From an uncultured Alistipes sp. (lineage in GTDB: Bacteria; Bacteroidota; Bacteroidia; Bacteroidales; Rikenellaceae): a stretch of DNA of 6,366 bases. Positions within the stretch are counted from its first letter, which is position 1. Each line of letters starts with the position of its first letter. The notes below the pieces were generated by a model. The model saw only the letters and a list, made by a program, of their open reading frames with translations, was not told the origin of the DNA and did not search any database. The DNA lies in assembly GCA_937880705.1 (NCBI GenBank), contig CALGRZ010000055.1, positions 1 to 6,366 of the forward strand. Reading direction: 5' to 3'. Shown here piece by piece: positions 6,341 to 6,366 of the stretch. A program made the translations under genes and the position numbers.

Positions 6341-6366
6341 TTAGGTTTCTTCATTTATTTAAGTTT

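Larger units (their letters stand above)
6057..6366. other. Non-coding region upstream of lnt
   Basis: No gene could be supported in these 310 bases. The part next to lnt (6057-6111) is AT-rich and holds its promoter. The middle (about 6112-6290) shows no recognisable RNA gene, riboswitch core or protein similarity; all six frames are short. The part near the window edge holds two inverted repeats. The longest plus-strand frame starting with ATG in the outer half (6246-6344, 32 residues) shows no family resemblance. Confidence 0.6.

Noticed and set aside
6246..6344. Plus-strand 32-residue frame in the right intergenic region
   Set aside because: It has no recognised similarity, runs through both inverted repeats and lacks a promoter of the expected type.

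Overview
The window looks like a chromosomal segment from a Bacteroidota bacterium, most likely a gut-type Bacteroidales with fairly GC-rich genes. Four things point there. The fumarate reductase/succinate dehydrogenase genes run in the order cytochrome b, flavoprotein (C-A). Two upstream regions carry the Bacteroidota promoter form (TTG about 19 bases before TAnnTTTG). Start codons follow AT-rich leaders without Shine-Dalgarno sequences. The proteins match Bacteroidales-style family members. The genus cannot be fixed from this sequence alone.

Layout. Positions 1-1042 (minus strand) hold the 5' end of the fumarate reductase/succinate dehydrogenase flavoprotein gene, cut by the window edge, preceded by the complete di-haem cytochrome b subunit gene. 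A 195-base divergent intergenic region (1043-1237) carries a promoter for this operon. On its other side 5-formyltetrahydrofolate cyclo-ligase runs on the plus strand (1238-1786). It converges on a four-gene minus-strand cluster whose transcription order is lnt (apolipoprotein N-acyltransferase, 6056-4482), folC (folylpolyglutamate/dihydrofolate synthase, 4463-3174), a 52-residue Pmp3/YqaE-type membrane peptide (3144-2986) and a DUF418 polytopic membrane protein (2980-1820). Gaps are 18, 29 and 5 bases, and one promoter lies just upstream of lnt, so this is probably one operon. Positions 6057-6366 are non-coding as far as can be seen. They contain the lnt promoter and, near the window edge, two neighbouring inverted repeats of unknown role.

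How the genes fit together. The reductase subunits belong to anaerobic respiration: quinol oxidation in the membrane coupled to fumarate reduction. FolC and the cyclo-ligase both serve the folate pool, but they sit on opposite strands in separate transcription units. Lnt finishes lipoprotein maturation in the inner membrane. The Pmp3-like peptide and the DUF418 protein are membrane proteins without a defined job here. The window is mostly housekeeping. No mobile element, CRISPR array, tRNA or rRNA gene was seen, and there is no convincing new multi-gene system. The items most worth a second look are the small Pmp3-like gene, which overlaps a misleadingly long DUF418 reading frame, and the paired inverted repeats at 6291-6340.
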